A DNA stretch of 64,000 bases, taken from Pseudomonadaceae bacterium (GTDB taxonomy: Bacteria; Pseudomonadota; Gammaproteobacteria; Pseudomonadales; Pseudomonadaceae). The notes under the pieces were generated by a model. The model had not been told where the DNA came from and did no database searches. It saw only the letters and a program-made list of their open reading frames with translations. The DNA lies in assembly GCA_900766265.1 (NCBI GenBank), contig CAAFUS010000006.1, forward strand, positions 248,001 to 312,000, given 5' to 3'. Positions 34,928-44,250 of the stretch are shown here, piece after piece. Numbering within the stretch: the first letter of the stretch is position 1; each line of letters begins with the position of its first letter. The position numbers were made by a program, and so were the translations under genes.

Positions 34928-36423
34928 GTGGGTTTCGAATCTCCTGGGCAGGCAATGGAAGCATCCGGTCCGGCCAATCCGCACAGCGCTCGCAGCCGAT
35001 CGACATCCAGATGCGCCTCGACCAGATCGGCCAGCCGGTCGATATCGCGCTCGCGCAGCGCCTGGTAATCGACCGCCTGCACCTGCGGCACGCCGGCCCA
35101 GCGCAGCAGAGCGGCGCTCGCCGAGCGCTGTTCGAACAGCCCGTGCAGGTAGGTGCCGGCGATCTGGCCATCGGCGCTCAAGGCACCATCGGTCTGGCCA
35201 TCGACCAGCTCGACCAGCGGCCGCTCGAGCGCCGGCCCGCTGCTGATACCGGCGTGTATCTCGTAGCCACTCACCAGGGCGCCGTCCAGGCGCAACCGAC
35301 CGCTGACGTTGCGCAGCTGCTTGTGCGCCTTGAGTTCGGTGCTGAACGCCAGCAAGCCGAGGCCGGAGCATTCTCCCGGCGGGCCCTCCAGCCCCAACGG
35401 GTCGGCGATGCGTTCGCCGAGCATCTGCAGCCCGCCACAGATACCGAGCAGCTTGCCACCGTAGCGCAGATGGCGCGCAATGATTCGCTCCCAGCCGTTC
35501 GCGCGCAGAAAGTCGAGGTCGGCCCGCACGCTTTTGGAGCCCGGCAGGATGATCAGGTCGGCCGGCGGAACCGGCTGGCCAGGGCCGACGAAGCGCAGGT
35601 CCACCTGCGGATGCAGGCGCAGCGGATCGAAATCGGTGTGGTTGCTGATCCGGGGCAACACCGGTACCACCACCTTCAGGGTTTCGCCAGGCTTGCTCGA
35701 CTGGCGCACGTCGATGGCGTCCTCGGCCTCAAGGTGGAAATCGGTGAGATATGGCAGCACACCGAGCACCGGCTTGCCGGTTTGCGCTTCCAGCCAGTCG
35801 AGGCCCGGTTGCAACAAGCTGATGTCGCCGCGAAAGCGGTTGATGACGAAGCCCCGCACCCGTGCCTGCTCGCTGGGCGAAAGCAGCGCCAGGGTACCGA
35901 CCAGGTGGGCGAAGACACCGCCCTTGTCGATATCGGCCACCAGGATCACAGGGCAATCCACCGCTTCGGCGAAGCCCATGTTGGCGATGTCGTTGGCCCG
36001 CAGGTTGATTTCCGCCGGCGAGCCTGCACCCTCCACCATCACCACCTGATAGGCGTCGCGCAGCCGGGCATGGGATTGCAGCACCGCCTCGCGGGCCACG
36101 CGTTTGTAGTCGTGGTAGGCGGCCGCATCCATGCTGGTGACCGCACGTCCGTGGATGATGACCTGGGCGCCGATATCGCTGTTGGGCTTGAGCAGCACCG
36201 GGTTCATGTCGGTGTGCGCCTCCAGGCCGCAGGCCTGTGCCTGGACGGCCTGGGCCCGGCCGATCTCGCCACCGTCGGCGGTCACCGCGCTGTTGAGCGC
36301 CATGTTCTGTGGCTTGAACGGCACCACCGCCACGCCCTGGCGTCTGAGCCAGCGGCACAACGCCGTCACCAGGGTGCTCTTGCCGGCGTCCGAGGTGGTG
36401 CCCTGCACCATCAATGTGATCAT
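34924..36423 (-). CDS. cobQ: cobyric acid synthase (glutamine amidotransferase)
   Basis: CobQ amidates side chains b, d, e and g of adenosylcobyrinate a,c-diamide. The 499-aa protein starts MITLMVQGTTSDAGKSTLVT, with the P-loop-like GTTSDAGKS. The synthetase domain contains FKPQNMALNSAVTADGGEIG. The C-terminal class I amidotransferase-like domain has the nucleophile Cys in LLGICGGLQMLG and a His in GTYLHGLFE. It overlaps both neighbours by four bases. Confidence 0.96.
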   Translation of the reverse strand: MITLMVQGTTSDAGKSTLVTALCRWLRRQGVAVVPFKPQNMALNSAVTADGGEIGRAQAVQAQACGLEAHTDMNPVLLKPNSDIGAQVIIHGRAVTSMDAAAYHDYKRVAREAVLQSHARLRDAYQVVMVEGAGSPAEINLRANDIANMGFAEAVDCPVILVADIDKGGVFAHLVGTLALLSPSEQARVRGFVINRFRGDISLLQPGLDWLEAQTGKPVLGVLPYLTDFHLEAEDAIDVRQSSKPGETLKVVVPVLPRISNHTDFDPLRLHPQVDLRFVGPGQPVPPADLIILPGSKSVRADLDFLRANGWERIIARHLRYGGKLLGICGGLQMLGERIADPLGLEGPPGECSGLGLLAFSTELKAHKQLRNVSGRLRLDGALVSGYEIHAGISSGPALERPLVELVDGQTDGALSADGQIAGTYLHGLFEQRSASAALLRWAGVPQVQAVDYQALRERDIDRLADLVEAHLDVDRLRALCGLAGPDASIACPGDSKPT

Positions 36424-37409
36424 GGGTGCTGCTCCGCAAAGGTCGCCAGGACCTTCTCCAGGCGCGCCCAACCCGGCTCGTCCGCCGGCAGGCCGAGACG
36501 CAGGCTGAGCGGCTGCTCGAACAGCCGGGCCAGAATACCGTTGCAGGCGAGCAGCTCATGTAGCAGCTGGGCCTCGGCATGGGCGATCCACTGGAAGAGC
36601 GCGCAGCCGCCGGTGACCGGAAGCCCATGCCTGGCCAGGAGCATGGCCAGTCGCTGGCCGTCGCGGCGAAGGCGCTCGCGCTGCCGTTGGTGGCCTTCAC
36701 CGTCCTTGAGCAGTGCAGTGCCAAGTAGGCGCGCCGGGCCGCTCACGGTCCAGGGTCCCAGCCGCTCCGCCAAGGCGTGCAGGAGTGTCGTCTCGGCGAG
36801 CACGAATCCCAGCCGAACACCGGCGAGGCCGAAGAACTTGCCGAACGAACGAAGCACGATCAGCCCCGGCAAGTGGCTGTGCGGGGCCAGGCTGAACGGC
36901 GGCGTGCAATCCATGAAGGCCTCGTCGACGATCAGCCAGCCGCCACGCTCGGCCAGCTGTGCATGCCAGTCGAGCAGTTGCTGGGGGGGGATCAGGCGCC
37001 CGGTGGGGTTGTTGGGGTTGACCACCACCAGCACGTCGAACCGCTCCAGCGCGCGTGGAATCGCGCCCTCGCTGATTGCCTGCAGGTGATGACCCTGACC
37101 CCAGGCCTGGGCATGCTCCGCGTAGCAGGGTGAGAGCACCGCCACGCGCGCCCTCGGGCGCAGCCAGGGCAAGGCCTGGATCGCCGCCTGAGAGCCAGCG
37201 ACCGGCAGTACCGCGTCGGCGCCGTAGTAGTCGCGGGCAGCCGCTTCGAGACCATCGTCGGGCTCGGGCAGGCGCATCCAGGCGCTGTCCGGGATGGGCG
37301 GCAGGGTCCAGCCATAGGGGGCGATGCCGGTGGACAGGTCAATCCAGTCGGCCAGCGGTATGCCATGGCGCGCCGCCGCGGCGCGCAGGCGTCCTCCATG
37401 CTCAAGCAC
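36420..37409 (-). CDS. cobD: threonine-phosphate decarboxylase (PLP)
   Basis: CobD in Salmonella usage (CobC in Pseudomonas usage) makes (R)-1-aminopropan-2-ol phosphate for the nucleotide loop. The 329-aa protein starts MLEHGGRLRAAAARHGIPLA. It has DLSTGIAPYGW, NPNNPTGRL, DEAFMD and the PLP-lysine motif SFGKFFGLAGVRLGF. The start overlaps the cbiB end by 8 bp and the stop overlaps the cobQ start by 4 bp. Confidence 0.94.
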   Translation of the reverse strand: MLEHGGRLRAAAARHGIPLADWIDLSTGIAPYGWTLPPIPDSAWMRLPEPDDGLEAAARDYYGADAVLPVAGSQAAIQALPWLRPRARVAVLSPCYAEHAQAWGQGHHLQAISEGAIPRALERFDVLVVVNPNNPTGRLIPPQQLLDWHAQLAERGGWLIVDEAFMDCTPPFSLAPHSHLPGLIVLRSFGKFFGLAGVRLGFVLAETTLLHALAERLGPWTVSGPARLLGTALLKDGEGHQRQRERLRRDGQRLAMLLARHGLPVTGGCALFQWIAHAEAQLLHELLACNGILARLFEQPLSLRLGLPADEPGWARLEKVLATFAEQHP

Positions 37410-38328
37410 TCAGCCAGCCTCCGAGTAACAGCACCAGCAGCCACAGGCCGACCCCGGCCCAGACCAGATCCAGCGCGCGTTCGATGTCCCGCGCCCGTGG
37501 CGCAGGCCCCTCGCCCAGCAACGGGCGCTCGTGGAGCTGCCCCTGGTAGATCGCCGGGCCGCCCAGCGAAACTCCCAGGCCGCCGGCCCCCGCAGCCATC
37601 ACCGGCCCGGCGTTGGGGCTGTCCCAGTGCCGCGCCTGCTCGCGCCAGCAGCGCCAGGCGCCATCCCAGCGGCCGAGCAGCGCATAGGTCAGGGCGACCA
37701 GGCGCGCCGGGATGTAATTGAGCAGGTCGTCGATCTTCGCCGCGGCCCAGCCGAAACGCTCGAAGCGCGGCGTGCGGTAACCCCACATGGCGTCGAGGGT
37801 GTTGCTCAGGCGATACAGGACCACGCCCGGCGCCCCGCCGATGGCGAACCAGAACAGCGCGGCGAACACCGCGTCGCTGCCGTTTTCCAGCGCCGACTCG
37901 GTGGCCGCGCGCGCCACCGCGGTCTCGTCCAGCTCGCGGGTATCACGGCTGACGATGTAACCCACGCGACGACGCGCCTGCGGCAGATCTCCGCTGCGCA
38001 GGGCCGCCACCACCGGCATCAGGTGATCGCCGAGGCTGCGCAACCCTAGCGCCAGGTACAGCAGGACGATTTCCACCAGCCAGCCGATGCCCGGCAACAG
38101 GCTCAGCAGCCAGGCCAGCAGCGTCAGCGGCAGCACCGCCAGGCACCAGGCGGTCACGCCATGGCTGCGCCGGCCGCGCCCCGCCTCACCGGTCTCCTGC
38201 GCGCCGTTGAAACGCCGCTCCAGCCGCTCGGCCAGCCGGCCGAAGGCCACCAGCGGATGGCCGCGCCGGGGCTCGCCCAGCAGCGCATCGAGCACCACCG
38301 CAGCGGCACTCGCAAGAAACAGGCTCAA
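37402..38328 (-). CDS. cbiB: adenosylcobinamide-phosphate synthase CbiB/CobD
   Basis: CbiB attaches aminopropanol (phosphate) to adenosylcobyric acid at the membrane. The family N-terminus SLFLASAAAVVLDALLGEPR directly follows a TTG codon at 38328, and no in-frame ATG or GTG occurs nearby, so a TTG start is inferred (308 aa). Motifs VGYIVSRDTRELDE, ATESALENGSDA and NTLDAMWGYR are intact. There are several membrane helices. It follows bluB by 40 bp. Confidence 0.9.
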   Translation of the reverse strand: MSLFLASAAAVVLDALLGEPRRGHPLVAFGRLAERLERRFNGAQETGEAGRGRRSHGVTAWCLAVLPLTLLAWLLSLLPGIGWLVEIVLLYLALGLRSLGDHLMPVVAALRSGDLPQARRRVGYIVSRDTRELDETAVARAATESALENGSDAVFAALFWFAIGGAPGVVLYRLSNTLDAMWGYRTPRFERFGWAAAKIDDLLNYIPARLVALTYALLGRWDGAWRCWREQARHWDSPNAGPVMAAGAGGLGVSLGGPAIYQGQLHERPLLGEGPAPRARDIERALDLVWAGVGLWLLVLLLGGWLSA

Positions 38329-38368
38329 GCGCGCACCTGCCCGTCGCCGGCGCAGGGTGATCCCTTCG

Positions 38369-39016
38369 TCATCGTTGCTCCCATTGGTTCTCGAACAGCA
38401 GGTCCTGCAGCGGCCGCGGCTGCGCCCAGCCTTCCAGTGCCAGCATCGGCGCGGTGTAGAACGCTTGGACCGGCCCCAGACAGAGGATCGCCACCGGCTG
38501 CGCATCGTCGGGCATGCCCAGCAGCCGGCCCAGCGCGAGCGGATCGAATAGCGACACCCAGCCCATCCCCAGCCCCTCGGCACGCGCCGCCAGCCAGAGA
38601 TTCTGGATGGCGCAGGCCAGCGATGCCAGGTCCATCTGCGGCAGGGTGCGACGGCCGAACACGTAGGGCTCGCGCCCCTCCATCAATGCCGCGACCAGCA
38701 GCTCGGCGCAATCGCGGATGCCCTCGACCTTGAGCCTCATGAATTGCGCGCCGCGCTCGCCCAGCGCCTCGGCAGTGGCCACCCGTTCCTGCTCGACCAG
38801 CTCGCCGATGGCCGTGCGCAAGACCGGATCGGTAATGCGCACGAACCGCCAGGGTTGCATGAGGCCGACGCTGGGGCCCTGGTGCGCCGCCTCGAGCAGA
38901 CGCGCCAGCAACGCCGGCTCTACCTCGCCGGGGATGAAATGGCGCATGTCGCGGCGTTCGCCGATCACCCGATAGATGGCTGCGCGTTCATCGGCGCTGT
39001 AGGCGTGTCGATTCAT
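38369..39016 (-). CDS. bluB: 5,6-dimethylbenzimidazole synthase BluB
   Basis: BluB destroys reduced FMN with oxygen to make the lower ligand dimethylbenzimidazole. The 215-aa nitroreductase-fold protein has RRDMRHFIPGEV, AAHQGPSVGLMQPWRFVRI and AARAEGLGMGWVSLFDP, which distinguish BluB from other nitroreductases. Its ATG overlaps the cobB stop by four bases. Its presence implies aerobic lower-ligand synthesis. Confidence 0.93.
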   Translation of the reverse strand: MNRHAYSADERAAIYRVIGERRDMRHFIPGEVEPALLARLLEAAHQGPSVGLMQPWRFVRITDPVLRTAIGELVEQERVATAEALGERGAQFMRLKVEGIRDCAELLVAALMEGREPYVFGRRTLPQMDLASLACAIQNLWLAARAEGLGMGWVSLFDPLALGRLLGMPDDAQPVAILCLGPVQAFYTAPMLALEGWAQPRPLQDLLFENQWEQR

Positions 39017-40305
39017 GGGCGCAACAGGGCCGCCGCCGTGGCCGGGTCGGACGGCAGGTAGAAGTGGATGTAGGACGCGGTCAGGCGTCGGTCGCGAAAC
39101 ACCGCTTCCCGGGTGCGTCGATAATTAGGGCACTCGCCCAGGGCGATGGGCTCCAGCGGACTCTCGAGCCGCGAATGATGGAAGGTGTGCCCTCGAAGCC
39201 GGCCCTCGGGCAGTTCGACATCCTGCAGCGCCAGTGCCGTGAGACGTTTCTGCATCACCGCCTCGCCCGTCAGCAGGCCGAGCATCGGCATCCGTTCACC
39301 GGCCAGATCGGTAAGCGCATCGAGCAGATAGAGCATGCCGCCGCATTCGGCCAGCATCGGTTTGCCGGCGGCATGATGAGCGGCGATGGCAGCCGCCATC
39401 GCGGCGTTGCCGCTCAGGGCATGCAGGTGCAGCTCAGGGTAGCCGCCGGGCAGGTACAGGCTGTCCACCTCGGGCAGCCGCGCGTCGGCGAGCGGCGAGA
39501 AGAAGCGAAGTTCGGCGCCCAGCGCGCGCAACAGGTCGAGGTTGGCCTGGTAGAGAAAGGCGAAGGAGGCATCGCGCGCGACGCCGATGCGCACGCCGTC
39601 GAGCAGCTTTCCCACCTCCGGCGTCGGGCTCGCTGCAAAGCGCACCGGGGGCGGCAGGCTGACGTCCGAACTGGCCGCCAGGGCATCGGCCGCCGCATCC
39701 AGGCGGGCATCGAGATCGGCCAGCTCCTCGGCCTGGACCAGCCCCAGGTGGCGGCTCGGCAGCTCGAACTCGGTGCTGCGCGGCAAGGCGCCGTACCAGC
39801 GAATCCCGTCCGGCACGGCGGCGCGCAGGATTTCGCCGTGGCGCAGGCTGCCGACACGATTGCCGAGCACGCCGGAGAACGGCAGGTCCGGCTGGTAGGT
39901 AGCCATGCCGTGGGCCATGGCGCCAAAGGTCTGGGCCATGGCCGAGCCGTCGATCACCGCCATCACCGGAATCTGGAACAGGCGCGCCAAATCGGCGGCC
40001 GAAGGGCTGCTGTCGAACAGCCCCATTACCCCTTCGACGAGTATCAGATCGGCCTCGTCCGCCGCCTCCCAGAGCAGGCGCCGGCAATCGGCCTCGCCCA
40101 CCATGCGCAGGTCCAGTTGGTACACCGGCTGGCCGCTCGCGCGGGTATGGATCATCGGGTCAAGGAAGTCCGGGCCACACTTGAACACCCGCACCCGCTT
40201 GCCCTGGCGGCTGTGGAGGCGGGCGAGCGCGGCGGTCACGGTGGTCTTGCCCTGGCCGGAAGCGGGCGCGGCGATCAGCAGCGCCGGGCAGTGGCGATCG
40301 TTCAT
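39013..40305 (-). CDS. cobB: cobyrinate a,c-diamide synthase (hydrogenobyrinate type)
   Basis: CobB/CbiA amidates side chains a and c of (hydrogeno)cobyrinic acid. The 430-aa protein starts MNDRHCPALLIAAPASGQGK, with the P-loop GQGKTTVTAALAR and FKCGPDFLDPMIH. The C-terminal amidotransferase Cys lies in MLAECGGMLYLLDAL. Its start is 31 bp after cobO. Confidence 0.94.
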   Translation of the reverse strand: MNDRHCPALLIAAPASGQGKTTVTAALARLHSRQGKRVRVFKCGPDFLDPMIHTRASGQPVYQLDLRMVGEADCRRLLWEAADEADLILVEGVMGLFDSSPSAADLARLFQIPVMAVIDGSAMAQTFGAMAHGMATYQPDLPFSGVLGNRVGSLRHGEILRAAVPDGIRWYGALPRSTEFELPSRHLGLVQAEELADLDARLDAAADALAASSDVSLPPPVRFAASPTPEVGKLLDGVRIGVARDASFAFLYQANLDLLRALGAELRFFSPLADARLPEVDSLYLPGGYPELHLHALSGNAAMAAAIAAHHAAGKPMLAECGGMLYLLDALTDLAGERMPMLGLLTGEAVMQKRLTALALQDVELPEGRLRGHTFHHSRLESPLEPIALGECPNYRRTREAVFRDRRLTASYIHFYLPSDPATAAALLRP

Positions 40306-40336
40306 GGCACGCAGCGCCGAGTCGTGCAGGTCGGCA

Positions 40337-40957
40337 TCAGTATTCGACTCCCTTCTGCGCCTTCACCCCGGCCTTGAAGGCGTGCTTGACCAGGCTCATC
40401 TCGGTCACGGTATCGGCCGCGGCGATCAGTTCATCCGGCGCGCCACGCCCCGTCACCACCACGTGCTGCAGGAGGGGCCGCGACTCGATGTCGGCCAGCA
40501 CCGGCTCCAGGTCCAGGTAACCGTATTTGAGCGCGATGTTGAGCTCATCCAGCACCACCAGGCCGATGGCCGGATCGCGCAGCAGGGAGACGGCCACCTG
40601 CCAGGCCTCGCCGGCCTTGAGCCGGTCGCGCTGCCGATCCTGGGTTTCCCACGTGAAGCCCTCGCCCATCACGTGATAGCGCACCTCGTCGGGAAAGCGC
40701 CGGAAGAACGCTTCTTCACCGGTACTGGCAGCACCCTTGATGAACTGCACCACGCCGACCTTGATGCCGTGGCCCAAGGCCCGCGCGACCATCCCGAAGG
40801 CCGAACTGCTCTTGCCCTTGCCGTTGCCGCTGTGCACCAGCAACAGACCGTATTCGTCCTGGGCCTGGGCGATCCTGCCATCGATCACGGCTTTCTTGCG
40901 CTGCATGCGCGCCCGGTGGCGGGCGTCGCGCTCGTCCGACTCATTCATCTGCGTCAA
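40337..40957 (-). CDS. cobO: cob(I)yrinic acid a,c-diamide adenosyltransferase
   Basis: CobO/BtuR attaches the 5'-deoxyadenosyl group to cobalt. The 206-aa protein has the P-loop VHSGNGKGKSSSAFG near residues 41-55, FIKGAASTGEEAFF and VLDELNIALKYGYLD. Initiation may be at residue 4 (MNES). It is the first gene of the operon, about 250 bp downstream of the B12 riboswitch. Confidence 0.95.
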   Translation of the reverse strand: MTQMNESDERDARHRARMQRKKAVIDGRIAQAQDEYGLLLVHSGNGKGKSSSAFGMVARALGHGIKVGVVQFIKGAASTGEEAFFRRFPDEVRYHVMGEGFTWETQDRQRDRLKAGEAWQVAVSLLRDPAIGLVVLDELNIALKYGYLDLEPVLADIESRPLLQHVVVTGRGAPDELIAAADTVTEMSLVKHAFKAGVKAQKGVEY

Positions 40958-41209
40958 TCCTCGAATTCATACCCGACTCGCCCCCGGGAGAAGCAAGGCG
41001 GCGGGCGCGGTAAGCGGCGGCGGGACGAGGCGAAAGCCCGGCGCGGGAGGACCGAAAAGAATGGCCGGTCGACGCGAGCTCGACGGCAGGGAAAGCGGTG
41101 TACGCAACACGGTCGGGTCTCCGTCGTGCCACCCGCACGACTCATGCAAAGGCAGGCGATCACCTGACGGAGGCGGCTGGCGCCCGACAGGCACGCGCGG
41201 CATGCCATG

Positions 41210-41430
41210 GACTGCGACAGGCCGGTCTCCGGGCTTGCGAGCGAGCTCCGCGTGGGCCGTGATGGCCGTCACGCATCTGTTGCAACCCTTGCCGTGCGAC
41301 GCGTGCGTCCAGAGCATGTTAGGGTTCTCGACTCGCCTACCGTTGCGGGGGCAGCGCCGGAATCTTCGCGAGAATGGACCGGCTTCCCTGTTTCACCCGT
41401 CTGGCCTTGGCCAGCGGACACCTGAGGCAA
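41210..41430 (-). ncRNA. cobalamin (B12) riboswitch
   Basis: On the minus strand the conserved pieces appear in order: CAGGTGTCC at the 5' side (near 41424), GGGTGAAACAGGGAAGCCGG, then GCTGCCCCCGCAACGG. The B12 box AGCCCGGAGACCGGCCTGT is at 41217-41235. This is the full AdoCbl riboswitch pattern. It lies in the leader of cobO, so cobalamin should switch off the ten-gene operon. The remaining 250 bp to cobO shows no other recognised element. Confidence 0.96.
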
Positions 41431-41587
41431 GCGGCGCAGGTTAGAGTAAGGCCCCGCCGAGCGCAACCGACGCACCCGACTGCGCCGCACCGTTGCATCT
41501 CGTTGCGCGCCTATCGGAACGCCCGGCGCGCTCGAGCTTCGAATTAGCAAATGCTCATCGCTCACGACAAGAGGATGCCCGAGCCCC

Positions 41588-42391
41588 ATGACCCATATCC
41601 TGCAGATCTCCGACACCCACTTCGGCACGGAACAGCCGGCGGTTCTCGACGCCATGGAACGGCACGTGGTGGAGCATGGAGCCGATCTGCTGATCCTGTC
41701 CGGCGACATCACCCAGCGCGCGCGCCCGGCCCAGTTCGCCGCGGCCCGTGCCTTCATGCAGCGCCTGGAACGACACGGCATTCCGGACAGCCTGGTGATT
41801 CCCGGCAACCACGACATCCCGCTGTACAACCTGCTGCGCCGCTTCCTCAGCCCCTACGGCCAGTACCGCAAGCACTTCGGCGATGACCTGGAGCCGACCT
41901 TCGAGAACGACGATGCGCTGATCATCGGTCTCAACACTACTGCGCCGAAACGCCACAAGGACGGCCTGGTGACCCCTGAACAGGTCGAGGCGGTATGCCG
42001 TAAGCTCGAGCGCAGCGACCACCACAAGGTCAGCATCGTGGTCGCTCACCAGCCGTTCGGCGCCATGGTGCCGAGCGACCTGAGGAACCTGCAGCACGGC
42101 GCGCAGCCCGCGCTCGAGCGCTGGGCCGAGGCTGGCCTGGACATGGTCATGGGCGGCCACATCCACCTGCCTTACGTGCTACCGCTTTCCAAGCAGTACC
42201 AGAGCCTGTCACGGGAGATCTGGATGGTGCAGGCCGGTACCACCCTCTCCTCACGTGTGCGTGGCACCTCGCCCAACTCATTCAACCGTCTGCGCCTGTG
42301 CACCGAAGGGCAGAAGACCGTGTGCGTGGAACGCTGGGATCTTCTCGACGGACACTTCGTGCTCGGTTCGCACTTCAACCTGCACTGGTGA
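41588..42391 (+). CDS. calcineurin-like metallophosphoesterase (CpdA-like)
   Basis: The 267-aa protein starts MTHILQISDTHFGTEQPAVL. It has the dimetal motifs DTH, LSGDITQ (GD), IPGNHDI (GNHD), the AHQP histidine and GGHIHLPY (GH-x-H). The arrangement matches class III cyclic-nucleotide phosphodiesterases such as CpdA, but other phosphodiesters are possible. It stands alone, with the B12 riboswitch leader divergent upstream. Confidence 0.88.
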   Translation: MTHILQISDTHFGTEQPAVLDAMERHVVEHGADLLILSGDITQRARPAQFAAARAFMQRLERHGIPDSLVIPGNHDIPLYNLLRRFLSPYGQYRKHFGDDLEPTFENDDALIIGLNTTAPKRHKDGLVTPEQVEAVCRKLERSDHHKVSIVVAHQPFGAMVPSDLRNLQHGAQPALERWAEAGLDMVMGGHIHLPYVLPLSKQYQSLSREIWMVQAGTTLSSRVRGTSPNSFNRLRLCTEGQKTVCVERWDLLDGHFVLGSHFNLHW

Positions 42392-42521
42392 CTCAGGCGT
42401 CGCGCGCCGCCGGCAGTCGCTGCCGGGTGAAGGGCGCCTGCCCGTCCAGGCTCAGGGGCTGAATCCTTCTTCATGCAGGAAAATTCCGCTGCGAAGGATC
42501 AGGAAATACCCACGCCCGCCG

Positions 42522-43772
42522 CTACCCGGCGGCCATCAACTGACCCAGCAGGTAGACTCCGGCGAAGCCGCAGTTGAATGCGATGAACAGGAACAGGAAA
42601 TACCTGAGGTAAGTACCGAAGGTCAGGCCGGGCACCTTGCTCATCGCGACGATGCCGGCCGCAGAGCCGATGACCAGCAGCGAGCCACCCACCCCCACCG
42701 CGTAGGTCAGCACCATCCACTCGTCGGTGCCCATGACCAGTCCGGACTTGAGCAGTGCGGCGGTCAGCGGCACGTTGTCGATCGCAGCCGAGAGAACGCC
42801 CATCAGGTAGTTGGCGGCCACGGCCGGGATCATGTCATAGATGCGCACCAGCCCGTCGAGCACCTGAATTTCCTTGAGCATGCCGACCAGCAGCAGGATG
42901 CCGAGGAAGAAGAACAGGGTTTCGAACTCGACCTGACGCACGTACTCCAGGATCGGATCGGTGTCGTTGTCCTCGTTGAAGAACCGCGCCACCAGAAACA
43001 TGATCGACAGACCGGTCAGGAAGGTCAGCACCGGCGGGATCTGAAAGAAGAAGTTGCCGGCGATGGTCGAGAGGATGGTGCCCAGGAAGATCAGCGCAAT
43101 GGCGACGTCCACGCCGCGCACCTCGGCCCGCTTCCGGGTCACCGTCACCTCGCCATTCATGCCCACCGAGAGCATGAAGGCAAGCAGCATCACGGCGGCG
43201 AACGCGGGTACCGCCAGGGCCAGCAACTGGAGAATCTTCACCTTGCCGGCCAGGAAGATCATCAGTGTGGTGACGTCGCCCGTGATCAGCGCCACGCCGC
43301 CTGAGTTCACCGCGAACACCACCAGGGTCGCGAACTTGATGGTCTTGGCCGCATCCAGCCGCAGCGACAGGATCAGGGTGATCGACACCAGCGTGGCGGT
43401 GATGTTGTCGGCCAGCGACGAGAACACGAAACAGAACAGCGCCGTCAGGAACAACAGCGCACGTTCGCTGATCCGCGCCGGCAGGACCAGGTAGATCAGC
43501 GTCTCGATCATGCCCTTTTTGTTCAGGTAGGCGACGAAGGTCATGGCTGCCACCAGGAAGATCCATAGCCCCGCGATGTCGGCGACGTTTTCGTTGAGGC
43601 TTTCGATGACCAGACCCCGCTCCTCCCCCGGCGAGGAGAACACGAACAGCAGTACCCAGGACAAGGTGCCAAAGAACAGGGTCACCTTGGCTTTGTTCAC
43701 GTGGGTTGTTTCTTCGAATATCACGCCGAGCAGCGCGATCAGAGCCAGGCCTATCAGAATGGGCGGAAGCAT
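42522..43772 (-). CDS. nhaD: Na+/H+ antiporter NhaD
   Basis: An ion-transporter-superfamily antiporter that extrudes Na+ (or Li+) in exchange for protons. The 416-aa protein has about 12 membrane helices. It has FVFSSLADNITATLVSITLI, AVNSGGVALITGDVTTLMIF and SAAIDNVPLTAALL, the paired NhaD motifs with buried Asp/Asn/Ser residues. The first helix begins at MLPPILIGLALIALLG, which favours a start at 43772. The frame is open to an ATG at 43847, and neither start has a good ribosome site. It is functionally related to the Na+-pumping OAD at 10905-14101. Confidence 0.9.
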   Translation of the reverse strand: MLPPILIGLALIALLGVIFEETTHVNKAKVTLFFGTLSWVLLFVFSSPGEERGLVIESLNENVADIAGLWIFLVAAMTFVAYLNKKGMIETLIYLVLPARISERALLFLTALFCFVFSSLADNITATLVSITLILSLRLDAAKTIKFATLVVFAVNSGGVALITGDVTTLMIFLAGKVKILQLLALAVPAFAAVMLLAFMLSVGMNGEVTVTRKRAEVRGVDVAIALIFLGTILSTIAGNFFFQIPPVLTFLTGLSIMFLVARFFNEDNDTDPILEYVRQVEFETLFFFLGILLLVGMLKEIQVLDGLVRIYDMIPAVAANYLMGVLSAAIDNVPLTAALLKSGLVMGTDEWMVLTYAVGVGGSLLVIGSAAGIVAMSKVPGLTFGTYLRYFLFLFIAFNCGFAGVYLLGQLMAAG

Positions 43773-43926
43773 TTGCAAATACCGGAAAGGGGGACGTTCA
43801 CGCGCATTCGCGCGCAGCCAGAAAAGGGGCTCAGATAGTAGCCTCATCGGCTATCGGAAACATGTGGAAATAGATGAGGCGCGTCGCGTGATTTTCAGAC
43901 CAGCAGCGCTGCGATGCCTTGCGGCA

Positions 43927-44247
43927 CTAGGGGCGTGGCACGAATCCGGCCGGCTTGCGCGAAAGCCATTGGACGAAAGTCTGAATTCGAGGATGCGCCA
44001 GCAGGGCTTCGCGGCTGTTGTAGCGCAGCGCCAGCTCTTTCTCACTCAGCACCCTGTGAATCTGGTCGTGGCAGGGCCGGCAGACCCATAGCGTGGCGGT
44101 GATGCGTTCCTGGCGTCCGTAACGCTTGCGCACGTAGGGCTTGTCATGGAGGGATTTGGGAATCAGGTGATGGCGCGTCAGCGCAGCCTCGCGTCCGCAG
44201 AGTTCGCAGGCCTGCGGCTGGGGTGGCAGCCGGATCGTCTGCGCCAT
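43927..44247 (-). CDS. small HNH-type protein
   Basis: The 106-aa protein has CELCGREAALTRHHLIPKSL (HH of the beta-beta-alpha metal fold) at about residues 14-33. CRPCHDQIHRVL follows at about 56-67, so both zinc Cys pairs and the HNH-like histidines are visible. It may be a nuclease or only a structural relative. It lies three bp downstream of the O-methyltransferase on the same strand. Confidence 0.8.
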   Translation of the reverse strand: MAQTIRLPPQPQACELCGREAALTRHHLIPKSLHDKPYVRKRYGRQERITATLWVCRPCHDQIHRVLSEKELALRYNSREALLAHPRIQTFVQWLSRKPAGFVPRP

Positions 44248-44250
44248 GGA

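Noticed and set aside
35011..37089. Nearly 700-codon plus-strand open frame opposite cobQ and cobD
   Set aside because: Antisense shadow of GC-rich cob genes; arginine- and glutamine-rich with no motif or start signal.
40967..41317. Minus-strand frame of about 116 codons inside the riboswitch leader
   Set aside because: It overlaps the B12 box and structural core of the riboswitch and shows no protein family features.
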